A stretch of DNA of 64,000 nucleotides from Rhodamnia argentea (taxonomy: Eukaryota; Streptophyta; Magnoliopsida; Myrtales; Myrtaceae). Shown here piece after piece: positions 12,164 through 24,300 of this stretch; within the stretch, counting starts at the first letter, position 1; every line of letters starts with the position of its first letter. The position numbers and the translations under genes are program-made. The stretch is taken from NCBI RefSeq assembly GCF_020921035.1, contig NC_063150.1:4278001-4342000 (forward strand), given 5' to 3'. The notes below the pieces were generated by a model. That model had not been told where the DNA came from and ran no database searches. It worked only from the letters and a program-made list of their open reading frames with translations.

Positions 12164-12455
12164 TGTACAACATGCCCTAAAATTATTGTACGAATGTCAA
12201 TTCGATCATAAATTTAGTCATAAGTCTTTGCGCTAAATTCTAATGTAATCATTCCCGTGAATTTTTATTGTTATTGAAAATCCCTATTATGACGGTATGA
12301 TATGCAAGACGGACAAGTAATGACTAGACCGCCACGCTAGCGGTTTCTCACAAAAAATTGGCCGATATGGCAGCATTAGAACTTTATGCAAAGGTTTATG
12401 ACTAAATTTGTAAAATTGAAAAGTTTAGAACTGAGTAATAGTTGTACAATAAAAT
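12164..12455. mobile_element. Small non-autonomous TIR element (MITE-like)
   Basis: The two ends are imperfect inverted repeats. The left arm contains AAATTTAGTCATAAGTCTTTGC and the right arm, reverse complemented, contains AAATTTAGTCATAAACCTTTGC. Both outer ends carry ATTGTAC(A/G)A and both arms share TTCTAATG further in. The core holds GACCGCCACGCTAGCGG. No coding capacity is seen. Exact termini and target duplication are not resolved, so the superfamily is left open. The degraded arms suggest an old insertion. Confidence 0.6.
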
Positions 12456-12879
12456 CAATACCGATGCGCTAATTTTCCTTTTTTGGTATTTCTTGACCTC
12501 TCCCCCGCATCTCTTTTTCGCGCTCACCAGATTTGGTCCTCTCGTTTTGATGATCTGATTCAGAAAGAGAAATCCCAATCCCACAATTTTCAATTGGACC
12601 CTTTTCTCAAAACTTGGGAGAGAGAGAGAGAAGAAGGGCCCCACAACATTGATTAGTTTTTCTAAACTTCATCTGATTTTGGGCTTGGGCATTGTTGTTC
12701 GAGGTATCTAGGAATAAGATTTAAGACCAATACCACGATTGGGCTCTGATTCTACGACGTTATCAGAGGGCTTGACATTGAAAGATCCAATTTCTTGCTT
12801 CATTTTCTCTTAGCCAATTGCCGATTTTTGCAGGACTACGTTTTCTAAAAGGTTACCATTAAGTAGACATGCACTATTC

Positions 12880-13450
12880 CGACGCTAGTGACTTGCGCAT
12901 GAGTAGCCAAGGAACCCAACATAGGCATCGGAGTTTCGGGCCTGGATCTCCAACTCCCTAGCACATGCACAAGCACCGATCTTGAGTCTATTGAAACCGA
13001 GCTCGAGAACTTGGTACTCGTGCCCAGCTCCCTGGCGCCCCCGGCTCGAATCTACAAAGATCGAGCGGCGCCTGGGCCTAGTCCATCGAAACCAGACCTC
13101 GGATCGTAGTTCCTAAGACATGGACTATAGCGCCCGGGCCAGGCTCAATCAAGTGCTGCCCTAGGTCCATCCAGGCGGGGCCCCAAACCAGGCGCCCTAG
13201 ACTTGGTCCTTGTGCGAGCCAAACGCGGGTCCAGCGCCAATGCCCGAATCCATCAAGGCCAGCCTCGAATGCAGCATTGATAGACCAAAATGCAGGCACA
13301 GGGGACCTGAGCACAGGCAAGGGAGTCTCGAGCCCGACCTCAATGGAACTAAGCTAGGAATTCAATGACTCGCACATAGGTGTCGGTGTTCAGGACCGGC
13401 CTCGTGGACTTAGGCGCAAGTGCCAAGGCCTGACCTCCATCCATATGTAC
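12880..13450. other. GC-rich, gene-free island with C-rich imperfect repetition
   Basis: About 570 bp stands out from the AT-rich surroundings. It has many variations on GGCGC, CTCGAGC, GGCCTG and ACTTGGT motifs (for example 13020-13320) and recurring 'tcggtgttc' and 'caagg'-type words. The open frames in it have no start context and no recognised family. It looks like the remains of a diverged repeat array or transposon core rather than a gene. The identity is unknown. Confidence 0.35.
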
Positions 13451-13644
13451 GTGCGCATGAATTATGTATATTAAAGGATTTCGTGTCTACTGTCAATACT
13501 TAACTTTGTAAAAATGAAAAAAGCTCGATTAGGCTTGGGAGCTTGTCAAGCCAAGTATGGACAAGTTTAAGCTTGACTCCACGAGATAGCCGAGTCGGCA
13601 GAGCTTGACCTCAAATCAAAATCAAGTGAGTCGAACTCGAGTAA

Positions 13645-14327
13645 GATTACCAAAAGTCATAAATCTGTTGTAATTGTGCCAATTGCCAATTCAATCCTAA
13701 TTTTTTTTATAATTCAGTCCTAAACCTTTTCATTTGTATTAATTCAGTCATTCCAACTAATCTTGACTAAAAATCGTTGACGTGGCAAAATTTCTTTGAA
13801 TTTTTTTATATATTTTTTCCTTTTTCTTTTGTTACTTTATTTTCCTGGATTGGACTTAGGGCCGACGAGGCCGGGCTGCCCCTCGCCTAGAACCGGTGAC
13901 GATCGCGATGCCCTCGCCAAATCTGGCTAGGTGAGGGTGCCGTGGCCCTTGCTTGGGCCCTTTGGAGTGGACTTAGGGTTGGCGCCTCGCACAAATATGG
14001 CGAGGGCCCCGATGCCCTCAACAAAATTGGCCAAGCGAGGGCGCTGGGGGCCTCGCCATGGGCCGCGATGCCCTCGCCGGCCCTAAGTCCGATCTAGGAG
14101 AAAAATAGGAAAAGAAAAGAAAAAATTATAAACAATACAAAGAAATATGAAAATATTATTAGAAACGTCACGTTAGAGCGGCCATGCCACGACAATGATT
14201 TCTGATCAAGGAAGAACCGAATTGACATAAATACAAAAGATTTATGATTAAATTGGCCAAAAAATAAAATTTAAGATTGAATTGCCATAATTACAATAAT
14301 TTTAGGACTTTTTTGATAATTTTCCCA
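13645..14327. mobile_element. Mutator-like long-TIR non-autonomous element with GC-rich core
   Basis: The left arm (ATTACCAAAAGTCATAAAT..TTGTAAT..CAATTCAATCCTAA) and right arm are inverted copies over about 150 bp. The right terminus, reverse complemented, reads TGGGAAAATTATCAAAAAAG. The core (13860-14095) is GC-rich with repeated GGCGAGGGC and CCCTCGCC words and can fold back on itself. Flanks ACTCGAGTAA (13635-13644) and ACTTGAGTAA (14328-14337) match at 9 of 10 positions, which fits a Mutator-type target duplication. The left terminus appears to lack its first few bases. No transposase is encoded. Confidence 0.7.
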
Positions 14328-15866
14328 ACTTGAGTAAACATCTATTCGGGTCCGAGCTTTTGCCGATTGTGTTGTGCGCTTCAGTCTATCACTTATTTTG
14401 CTCAAATTGGATCGGTCTAGTCAGATTCTCGTGGACACACACATAAACTAAGCTGGAATAGTGACAAGAGTAAGAATCAACAACGACCGGCTCCTCCCCT
14501 CTAGGAGAAATCAGCTACACGAGAGGACCTACACACAAATTAGCAGCTTGAATTCGAGAATTATTTGTTAATCTTGACTGGAGGTTGAGGAGGGTTAACC
14601 GCTTTTTCAAGACCCTTGAAAATCGTCCGCTTATGTGACCCGAGACTCGATAAATACGAAGAGTCGTCGACATATTTGCTCATGAGAAATTAGATCGATT
14701 GTAGTTGTTATATACTGAAGAACAGAAATCGGCATACGATGTGAACGAGTTGCGGTAAATTCTCATGTGGGTTAGGGCTAGGGGAGAGCACATTGATTTA
14801 TTAAGCTTTTTTTTTCCATTTACAAGGATGAGCTCCTCGCCTTATAAGTCCAGCAAGTTTACCAGCAAATACAAAGTTAAGAACGTGAAGATAGTGCCGT
14901 GGCGGCGTGGCCCCAGTATAGATAATAAAAAATCCGTACGGGATTTAGTGGCCACCTATCTTATCCTATGCATATGTGCGACAACATGTCTAATTAAATG
15001 GTTCGGATAACGACCCGTAGCCAATGAGATTGGGGTTGGTGACCTGGATTTTGCACTTTGTCCCACAACGTGAGAGCATATTTAGGGTCGCTAATTGGAT
15101 AATCCCAATTGCAAATTGTGATCATGTGATTTGTCTGCCTGTTTATTGTCCCAATCAATCAAAACCAACGAAAAGAGAGAATAATTCTTTTTTTTTTTTT
15201 TGGATTTATAGGGACGGATGCCTTCGAAATCGAATAACGATGGAGAGACCCTTTTCGAGTGCGTCGCGAGAGTTTCGACTAGCTACACTAGCTACAGATC
15301 ACCAAATTGGTGGGAACATGAATTAGATATTCGCAAGATCATTACTATACGTATGCCATCTAAGTGATAGTTAGGTTTGTTTTGTCGGACATTATCCCCC
15401 TTCCAGAAATATATAATTGATGGGTCGTACTAATTAGGCCTTGAAATGTATAATTTGGGAGTATTTTATCACATGCATTACCAAGACTTTTCTTTTATTT
15501 TTCTTTCATTTGATAATATCGTCACGGGAGAAACGATGAACAATAAAACGGCAACGATCGAGAGAGGTTTACCGTGATGGGCTTGTGCTAGATTGGGCTG
15601 CCACTAGCGCTACTAGAGAGGATGGAACGCATCGTCGTTTTTCATAAAAGGTCAGACTTATGATTATTTGCCCGTGATGACAAAGTTCATGGCGAGCACC
15701 TTCGACTTCAATGGCTTCGCGCAGGTTAGGTCGGCACGATGAAAGTGACCTGACTTAATAATGCTGTTTATGACGGCGAAACCTATCCTTTTTTTTTTTT
15801 ATTTTATAATACCTGATTAAATTCGCAGATAAGAACAAGAAAGAGCTAAAGTTTGAACGAGTGACG

Positions 15867-16141
15867 AACAAATGAAATTATTATTATTATTATTATTTTA
15901 TAATCGAGGATCCACCAAGCGCCCTTTCGTTTATGCTATTCGGGGTCCCAAGGCCCTACAGTGCGCGATGCACCTAGTACCGACGACTATACCTCGGGGG
16001 AGACTAGTATAGGACCCCACCGCCATGGCTCCGCACTTAAGATGCTAGCAACTGCGGGTTTTTGAACTCTCGGCCTCCGCGATGAAGGAGGGACTCTTAA
16101 CCAACACAGCTACCCACCGATGGGTAACAAATGAAATTATT
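15867..16141 (-). mobile_element. tRNA-derived SINE with perfect 16-bp target duplication
   Basis: Read on the minus strand, the element begins near 16125 with a tRNA-like head. It has an A-box-like GGGTAGCTGTGTTGGTTAAG and, about 30 nt on, a B-box-like GAGTTCAAAAACCC. A roughly 150-nt tRNA-unrelated body follows, ending in an (AAT)n tail (plus 15883-15897). Flanking direct repeats AACAAATGAAATTATT at 15867-15882 and 16126-16141 are identical over 16 bp, the hallmark of LINE-mediated insertion. The perfect duplication points to a fairly young copy. SINEs encode nothing and need a partner LINE, none of which is seen here. Confidence 0.85.
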
Positions 16142-16607
16142 TATATTCGATAGCATGGATAATCAAGTTCATGTTGACGCATGCTTTATCTGCACACGTT
16201 TTCGTGGCACTGAACCAACCCCATTCATTTTAGCATTGTAGGTGTAATAAATGTTGACCTAAATTTTAGCGTTCCATTTAAATTGCGTATAGATGTTAGG
16301 AACATTTGCATATTTATTGGACCAACGGTGGATGAACTTAAGTAGGGTAATTAATTGGAACAAAGATTTGGCCAAACCCGTTATTCCCTTAAAGTGGTCG
16401 AGATTGTCATGTGTATTGCGCATGTGATACATCAAATTTGGGGATATCGAGACAAAATTGAGAAGCAATGCCATGAAAATCTTTTGGTCCCATGGTCATT
16501 TGAAAGAACAAATGTAGAGAATGAGTTGATTTTTACCATTGAGGAAAAGAAGGAAAATTTAATGAAGAAGAATTGGGTAGATTCGTTGAGCATGATCAAA
16601 GGATTTA

Positions 16608-17090
16608 GAGAAAATTCTAATAAGAGCTTGAAATGTCATCATTTTCTCAAATAAAAGTTTAAAGTGGACTTTATTTCAAATAAGGGCCCGAATCTCTCAT
16701 TATTTCAAAAAAGGGTTTGATCAAGGGTATTTTCGTTAATTATTTTTTTCCTTTTTTATTTTTCTTTTATTTTTTCTCACTTATTTATTTTTTTGGTGGC
16801 CGATGAGGGTCACCTCGCTTACCAGAGGCGACATTCGCAAGTCGGAGGCCGATCCTCATGGCCGGAGGGGTCTTATCTAGCCCTCGTCAATGGCCAATCA
16901 TCGCTTGAGATTGGCCACTGACGAAAATGAAGGGAAAAAAAGGTAAAAAATAAGAAAATAAAAAGGGAAATTTTTAAAAAAATTAAATTAAGAAAATATC
17001 CTTGGTTAGGTCTCTTATTTGAAATAAAGTTCAATTGAGACCTTATTTGAGAAAATGATGGCACTTTAGGCCATTGTTTAAAATTTTCCC
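16608..17090. mobile_element. Second long-TIR element of the GC-core type
   Basis: The left end GAGAAAATTCTAATAAGAGC..TCATCATTTTCTCAAATAA is mirrored by the right end, which reads GGGAAAATTTTAAACAATGG..CATCATTTTCTCAAATAA when reverse complemented. Arms are about 130 bp. The core (16795-16925) is a GC-rich near-palindrome around GGCCGATGAGGGTC and GGCCAATCATCGC. It is built like the element at 13645-14327 and that at 50456-51350. The right flank TATGAACAAA resembles CATGATCAAA just left of the element, but the spacing is imperfect, so the target duplication is uncertain. Confidence 0.7.
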
Positions 17091-17179
17091 TATGAACAAA
17101 GAAAGAAAAATAGGAAAGTGACCTATTTTATTCCTCGTCATATTATTAACATTTCCACAATACATGGGAAGAGTCAAAT

Positions 17180-17530
17180 ATAAAATGATTAACATCACAA
17201 AAAAAATCAAAATTAGTACAAATGTGATAAATTTAACCCAAATTAAATTTTCGACCATAAAAAACTTCAAATTAGTACACTTATGTCAAATTGAGTTAAT
17301 ATCACGAAAAATTTCAAGTTGGTACACCTTGGATAAATCTCAATGCCGGTATCACGTAAGACGGTCGGTGTTTATATTGCGGTTTGGGGTTTAAATTAGC
17401 CGAATGAACCGAATTGATATCAATGGAAAAAGATTCAAAAATAAATTGATTCAATTGAAATATTTAGGATTAAATTGGTATAAATGTAATAAATTTAAGA
17501 AATTTTTTTATACTTTTCCATAAGAATCCA
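17180..17530. mobile_element. Arm of a repeat-armed TIR family (three tandem units) plus TIR remnant
   Basis: Three successive diverged units of about 55-60 bp each follow the pattern 'atcac(a/g)aaaaa..ttcaaattagtacac..(g/t)tgataaattt'. They start near 17191, 17261 and 17307. The same unit builds the arms of elements at about 56780, 60920 and 63240. From 17400 a separate remnant resembles an arm of the element at 13645 (TTTAGGATTAAATTGGTATAAAT). No coding capacity. Boundaries are approximate. Confidence 0.5.
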
Positions 17531-17590
17531 TGATTTGCTCCACTAAACCCTCGGCCGTAGCATTATTCTCCAAGCCAATAATTTGAAAAG

Positions 17591-20190
17591 AGAGAGAAGG
17601 GGGTCAGCCATAATTTGAAAAAAGGAGAGGGCCACACTGAGAATTCACGTTGCAGAACGTTGTTGCTCCGGTCATCAACCGTGCCGCTGCCTCGGATACA
17701 CCGGAGACCAACGTTGTTCGGAAAGACCACAAGGCGTTCCTAGCTGCACCGTCCGCCGAGTCTCGCCGCCGTGCCTCCACCAAAGAGCTTCGGTCTCCAG
17801 CTGTCCTCTTGCCCGTAGATCGTCCTGCGCGTGTCCGCCACAATGTACCTCTGTAGTTGCAGCTTTCCCCGTTGAATCGGTCTACGCACGGACGACCTCA
17901 GCTGTGATGTCTTTCGCAGCAACTTTCCAGTAAGACCCGCGACACCGGCATCATCACCATGAGCAACCCAGCAGCGTCTAAGTTGAATTTTGTTGGGTCC
18001 AATTTGAATTATTTGCAGGTTTCTTGAGTCTTGCTGGGAAGTTCAATAAATCTCCCATCCACGATCCGGCATATCCGAGAGTGCCATCAACGGAATCGAG
18101 CCATCATTGAGAAGTTCGAGCAGCCACCGGGAGCTTGCCGGCCATCCCCGCGTGTCCTTAGTCTCCGCCAGTTCATTCTTTCAAATTAGGTAATTTTCTT
18201 ACGGGAATTTGAATTAATATGTGAGTGATTGTGATCTAACTTGCATATTTTGAGATTTTTAGGATTATCTCGATTATGAAACTTTTCCTCTTTTTTTTTT
18301 TTGTCACAAGTGCATATAATTGATTGTCCAATCTCTAGAGGGGATTTGACCCCCAAAAAAAAAAGGAAAAAGAAATCTCTAGAGGGGATGATTAATTGCA
18401 CGGAAAATCGGCAACGTGATCCTTAAACCTTAGGAAGAGCATGTCGGTTTTGTTTGTAATCAAATTTGAATTTGAGTGCGTATCTTTATAATATTTGGTG
18501 TTTGTCTTTTGCATGAATGTTTATCTTTCTTGATTGTTTCCTAATTGAAAAATACCAAAAAAATCACATGGTAGATTTGAATAGATATTCGAGTAGATAT
18601 TGGATAGGATTAGAGAAAGTTTCAGGAGAGAGGAGGGATCTCCCTGTAAGTTCTCTCCGTATCCCCTTTTTCAGGGAAGAAAATGATCTAGAAGGAATCG
18701 GAAGATAGGCCCAGCTCAAACGCCCGGAGTCATAGAGGGAAAGTTTCGACTTCCTACTAGATCGATCTGTGCATCGCACAATGTCTTTCAACTTACTGCG
18801 ATATTAGAGTAGATACTGGATAGGATTATAATAGGTTTTGGATAGCTTTCCTTAATAGATTAAGATAGGTCTTTTTAGATAGATTGCATTTTAGATCTAT
18901 TGCAGGAGATTAGGATCTAGCTTAGTTTAATTCCTAAATTGAATTGAGTATTACCTTATTCTAAAGAATTTATTTTCATTAAATATTAATTACGAATTTT
19001 CATGAAAGACCCAAATGTATATCATGTGCATATCATATAGAATAGGTTGTGTACAAGACATGTCATCTTATGTCACCACGCCACGTCACCATATAGATTG
19101 AATTGAATATTACCTCATATAGATTGTTTTGCTATGTCACCATGCCACATCACTTCGTCACTTGACCTTGCCATGTCGTATTTGCCATGCCATCAATATT
19201 TGCCACTTCATGTTGCCACATCATCGTACAAGCCATGTCATATTGCCATGTCATCACGTTTTGATTAGAAACCTTTGTTAGGTTAGGAATAGCATTGTTA
19301 TTCCTTAATTTTTATTATTATGATTTTTGTTTCCTTCTTGCAATTTATTGTTTTTATCTGTTGATTGTTAGTTCAATGTCTGCCACTCGCACGATCACCA
19401 GGTTAAAATTGATACAAATTGCTAGCCAAAATATTATATAAAAAACTACCGAAAGGGCTTTGGCGATTAACCTGTGTACATGAAAATGACAATGTAAAAG
19501 AACTTTTTCACGAACCAATCCTCGAACGGTGATTGTTGTATTTACGGTGGACATGATAATTTCTCTAAAAGTAATTGGATAGATTGGAGCGACGTATCTC
19601 GACTTTTAATTCAAGCTCAAAATACCTATTCTTAAGTAGATTCTGTATGAAATATTACGAGCGTTCGGTAGACAACGCGAACTAAATTACATCACAATCT
19701 TGTTTATACACCTAGATTAACAAATCACGAAAGATTGAAGGCGCTAGAGTGACCAAGAAAAGCAACAGAATGCTGCTGCCTCTAGCGAAGGATCACCGCG
19801 CCGCTGGCAACTAATTTCTCTGCAATTCAAAAGAAGAAATGGATTTTTGGCTTTTTTTCTATGACACATCCCGAACTGTACAATCGTCGTCTGTGGTCTT
19901 CTGAATCTCTTTCTCCTGCTGCAATGAGTTAAGGCAAAAGTGGGCTGCGATCATTTGACGACACCTGGCGGCACCACCGTCGATGCCGGGAAGAACTCGC
20001 TCGGTGCAGATAACCAGGCGAGAACGAGAGAGGAGAGAGTGGGTGGGGTGCGTTTTGCGTGCGCAGTGTGACCGGTGAGAGGATCGAAAGGTGTGGGGTC
20101 AGCCTGACTCGAGATGGGGGGACTACGACCCACGACCGTCTAGGGACGAAACCGTCATTTTCAACCTTTCAACTTCCCTTTCTCGTTCTC
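17591..20190. other. Gene-poor DNA upstream of AGO1
   Basis: A GC-richer patch at 17640-18180 holds overlapping open frames on both strands without a recognised family. A direct repeat of about 22 bp (GAGTAGATAYTGGATAGGAT) occurs at about 18590 and 18811. At 19060-19260 the sequence is an irregular repetition of CCATGTCA/GCCATGCCA-like words. From about 19650 it is probably AGO1 upstream regulatory DNA. No gene is supported. Confidence 0.45.
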
Positions 20191-20195
20191 TCTCC

Positions 20196-20208
20196 TCTTT
20201 ATAAAACC
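20196..20208 (+). promoter_or_regulatory. Probable AGO1 TATA box
   Basis: CTTTATAAAACC follows a pyrimidine-rich run and precedes a CT-rich leader containing (CTC)n at 20366-20390. The AGO1 start codon at 21373 sits 9 nt after a 3' splice site (TTTTCAG, ending 21364). The leader is therefore spliced: a first non-coding exon of roughly 200-250 nt from about 20230, then an intron of about 0.9 kb. The exact leader donor was not determined. Leader introns are known from plant AGO1 genes. Confidence 0.55.
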
Positions 20209-21372
20209 GAGAAGCAGTGATTCTGGCCCGGTTGGTGTTTGTTTAATACGGGGACCAGCCTTTTCCTGCTTTCGTTTCTCGCTTCTGTTTTTTTGTCTCG
20301 TGGTGGTTTTTGCGACAGCTCACGGTTCGAAGCTCAGAAAGGTCCTCTTCTTTTCTCCTCCCCTCTCCTCCTCCTCCTCCTCCTTCTTCTTCTTTGCTTC
20401 CGTCGCTGGACGCCATTGGGGTCTCTTCTTCTTGCATCGCCTATCGGTCTCCGGTACAGTCGTCTGTCTCGGTTTTGACCTCCCCCCATTCGACGGTTTT
20501 TTTTTTGTTTGACTTCAACGTTTCTTCTGTTGTTTCTTCGTGTTCATCGCGGTCGGAGTTTATGGTTGCACAGTGTCTGTGAGAGAGTCGGTGGTCTAGT
20601 TTTGATCCTTGGTCGTGATCGTCTGGTGTCTGACAATGGCGTTGAGTTTTTCAATTCTTTTGTGAACTTCTTCTCTCTTTTGGTATGTGGTTGAGGAGGC
20701 GCTGGAATCGCTAGTTTTACTTACTTAAGATTCCATGTACGGCTTCGCTTTGTTCTGTGCTCTTCACGCGATGAGCGCGAGAAATTTTTTTTTTTCTTCT
20801 GGGTCTTTGCGTTTGTAACTAATGGACTCAAGTTTTTGTTCCTCTCTTCGTGAATCGTCATATGTTCTTCACTTCTCAGTGATGTGGGTGTTGGGATTGA
20901 TTGGAAGCTTTCTCTTTCTTTTGCCACTTTGTATCTTGTGAGGTCCTGGGGTCATTGGGATGGCCCTTAAGTGCAGTGTTATTATCGAATCTGGGCTGTG
21001 TTTCCTTTCTCTGTTCTTGTTAGACCGGTTAAGTTACTTTTTCTGGAAATTTTAGGTTTAAAGGGCAATTCACTATTCAGATGTTCATTTCTCTATCAAT
21101 TTCCATATTGTTATCAGTGTTTTTTAATTCTTGATTTTACGCGCTTGCTTGACATACCTTCGCTGGATCTGAACTTGAAGTGCATTGAAGCCCTGTTTGG
21201 AGTCTGTCCTTTCCTTTCCCTCAATTCATGTTTGATTATTCAACTATTTTCCTGATAATGATCTGCATAGAATGTGATCGATACACTGAAACGCGTTTTT
21301 ATCTTCCTTCAGCTTTAAATTTACCTGAATGGTGTAATATTGCTATGTGATTTTCCCTTTTCAGCTATCGTC

Positions 21373-24300
21373 ATGGTAAGGAAGAGGAGAACTCCACTTC
21401 CTGGTGCTGGGGATGGCTCTGAATCTCGTGAGCTGAGTGGAGGTAGCGACCATGGTTCCCAACACAATACTGGTGGTCCCACTGCTTCCCAGCAACAGAG
21501 AGGGGGATACCAGGGTCAGGGTGGAAGAAACCGTGGCCCGCAGAGTGGTCGAGGAAATTTTTCTGGAGGAGAATATGTTGGTGGTCATGGAATGGGTGGT
21601 GGCCGAAGAGGAGGGCTTTCTCCTAGTGGACCTTCCAGACAACCGATTCCCGAACTGCACCAAGCAACCCAGACTACACAGGGCCGAATGCATCCTCCAA
21701 CCATGGCATCTGATGCTGGTTCATCGTCACAGCCACCTGAATCACGTGAAACTGCTCAAATGTTGGAGCAGCTTAGCATCCGACAAGAAGGTTCTATTGG
21801 CCAAGCACTCCAAACTGCTGTTCCCTGTAGTAGCAAATCAATGAGGTTCCCTCGTCGCCCTGGTAAAGGTACCATTGGAGAGAAGTGCATCATCAAGGCA
21901 AACCACTTCTTTGCTGAACTAGCCGACAAAGATTTTCACCATTATGATGTGAGCTTTCTTGTCTGGGATACTTGTACAAGTTGGTTGTTTGACATACACA
22001 TATTTCATGTAGCAGAGTGAATTGCTGCTCCTTTGAGTCTCGTTGACTCTTTTGTATATAGGGGAACGATTGTGTACCTATGGGCTTTACATGAATCTGC
22101 TTAGCTGAGCACCCGGTACCCTGCATTGTCTTTAAGCACTGTACTAAATTACTCCTTTTTTAATGAATAAAAGGTCTCCATAACACCGGAGGTCACATCA
22201 AGGATACTCAATCGCCAAATAATGAAGAAGCTGGAGAGTCTGTATAATAAGTCACATCTTGGGGGGCGGCTTCCTGTTTATGATGGTCGGAAGAGTCTCT
22301 ATACTGCTGGACCACTGCCTTTTACATCAAAGGAGTTTAACATTACTCTCAGTGACGAAGACGATGAAGACAGATCAGGCAGCCGAAGGTTTGTGTCATG
22401 ATATGGTTATGTAATTCATTTATTTATCTACTTAATGGGGTTATTGATTGCTGCTGCAATTGTCTGCCTTCGTAGGGGAGAGAGGGAATACAGGGTCATA
22501 ATTAAGTTGGCTGCACGAGCTGATCTTCACCATTTGGGTCTGTTTTTGCAAGGGAGGCGAGATGATGCGCCTCACGAAGTCCTGCAAGTTCTTGACATTG
22601 TTCTGCGTGAATCACCTTCTACTAGGTACCTTTCGTTTGTCTCACGGGAAGCATTCTCTTTACTCATGTCAACAACAAATCATGGTTTATGGAATTAACT
22701 TTTTATTTACTGCCTTTTGTGATCTAGTACTGGGTACTGTGCTGTGGGTCGATCGTTTTTTTCCCCTAAGTTAGGGGAAAGGCATTCATTGGGCGAGGGG
22801 CTCGAATGTTGGCGTGGTTTCTATCAGAGCATTCGTCCCACCCAGAATGGGCTATCTTTAAATATAGGTAACATGTTCTTTATGCAAAACACACTTTCAT
22901 GAATTTAAATATTTTCCATGGCATTATTTGGCATTTTGAATCACTTATAGCTGTTGAATTAGAATTTTGTCACCTCTTTATGATCTATTCTTTGCACTCT
23001 AGATATGTCCACCACTGCATTTATAGAGCCATTGCCGGTTGTTGAGTTTGTCACTAAGCTGCTGAACCGTGATGTAACATCTAGACCATTATCCGATTCT
23101 GATCGTGTGAAGGTGAGAAGTTGTGCATTCTTTTGATTGTTTTTTCCCTTTGGCGTTTTCGTACTCTCAGTCTTGAGTGTGTACTTCTGTCAAACTGGTC
23201 GCGTCATGGATGATATCCCTGACTCAATTTTGAATTTTGTCTTTCTTGGAACTCCTGTGCAGTCACTTTTTTATGATGGGAGTGATTTACTGATGATCTG
23301 TGCTTTCTTTCTTCTTTTTTTTTAGTGACAGATTATCTGCTCTTTCTGAATGCAGTAATAATTACTTTACCCCCTCTGAACAGATCAAAAAAGCTCTAAG
23401 AGGAGTGAAAATTGAAGTTACGCACCGTGGCAATATGCGTAGGAAATATCGAATCTCTGGTTTAACATCACAGACAACACGAGAGCTGACGTGAGGACTT
23501 TCCTTGAGCAGTTATTTATTCATCCAGTCTCTCCTTTCCTGGAAGTTTGATGTCTATACATTCCTATTAGTATGCTCTATTATGTGAAGAATTCTTTCTT
23601 ACATTTCTTTTCCAGTTTTCCTGTAGATGAAGGAGGTACAATGAAATCTGTCATTCGGTACTTCTCTGACACCTACGGTTTTAATATACAACATACTCAT
23701 TGGCCTTGTTTGCAAGTTGGAAACCCACAAAAACCTAATTATCTGCCTATGGAGGTCCTTCTCTTGCAAATTTGTTGAGCTCTCTTCTTAATATAGTTAT
23801 CACATTTCAAAAGTTCCAACTTTTACAAATCTTTTACTACTATATCCAGGTGTGCAAAATTGTAGAGGGTCAAAGGTATTCCAAGAGGTTAAATGAAAGA
23901 CAAATCACCGAATTGCTTAAAGTCACTTGCCAACGCCCCAAAGAAAGAGAGAATAATATTGTGAAGGTATGCCGCATGATGTGGTTGCTGATTCACGTGC
24001 TACCTTTTTTTTTTTTTTTGGTCGGATACGTGCTTCCTTTTTAAAAGGATATGTTTAACATTCCCATTTGCACAACTGGGGAAAAAAAGGTGCACAATCA
24101 GCATCACTCCATGTTTTTCCTTCTTGGAGATAGGATGTGCATAAACCAATTGTCTGTTGAATTTAGGGATTGGTCATCTGAAATACACTTTTCCCCGCGT
24201 GTCTTTGGTATGTGATGCATTGCTTGGTTTTCTTGATGGATGGAATTATTCATGCATGCGCATCCATAAGAACTGGGAATGTCTTAGTCCTTCGTCTTTC

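Noticed and set aside
12900-13450. A protein-coding gene in the GC-rich island
   Set aside because: No frame has a recognised domain, plausible splice structure or start. The composition looks like decayed repeat DNA.
16060-16125. A functional tRNA gene on the minus strand
   Set aside because: A- and B-box-like words are present, but the cloverleaf is not complete and the segment is joined to a SINE body, tail and target duplication.
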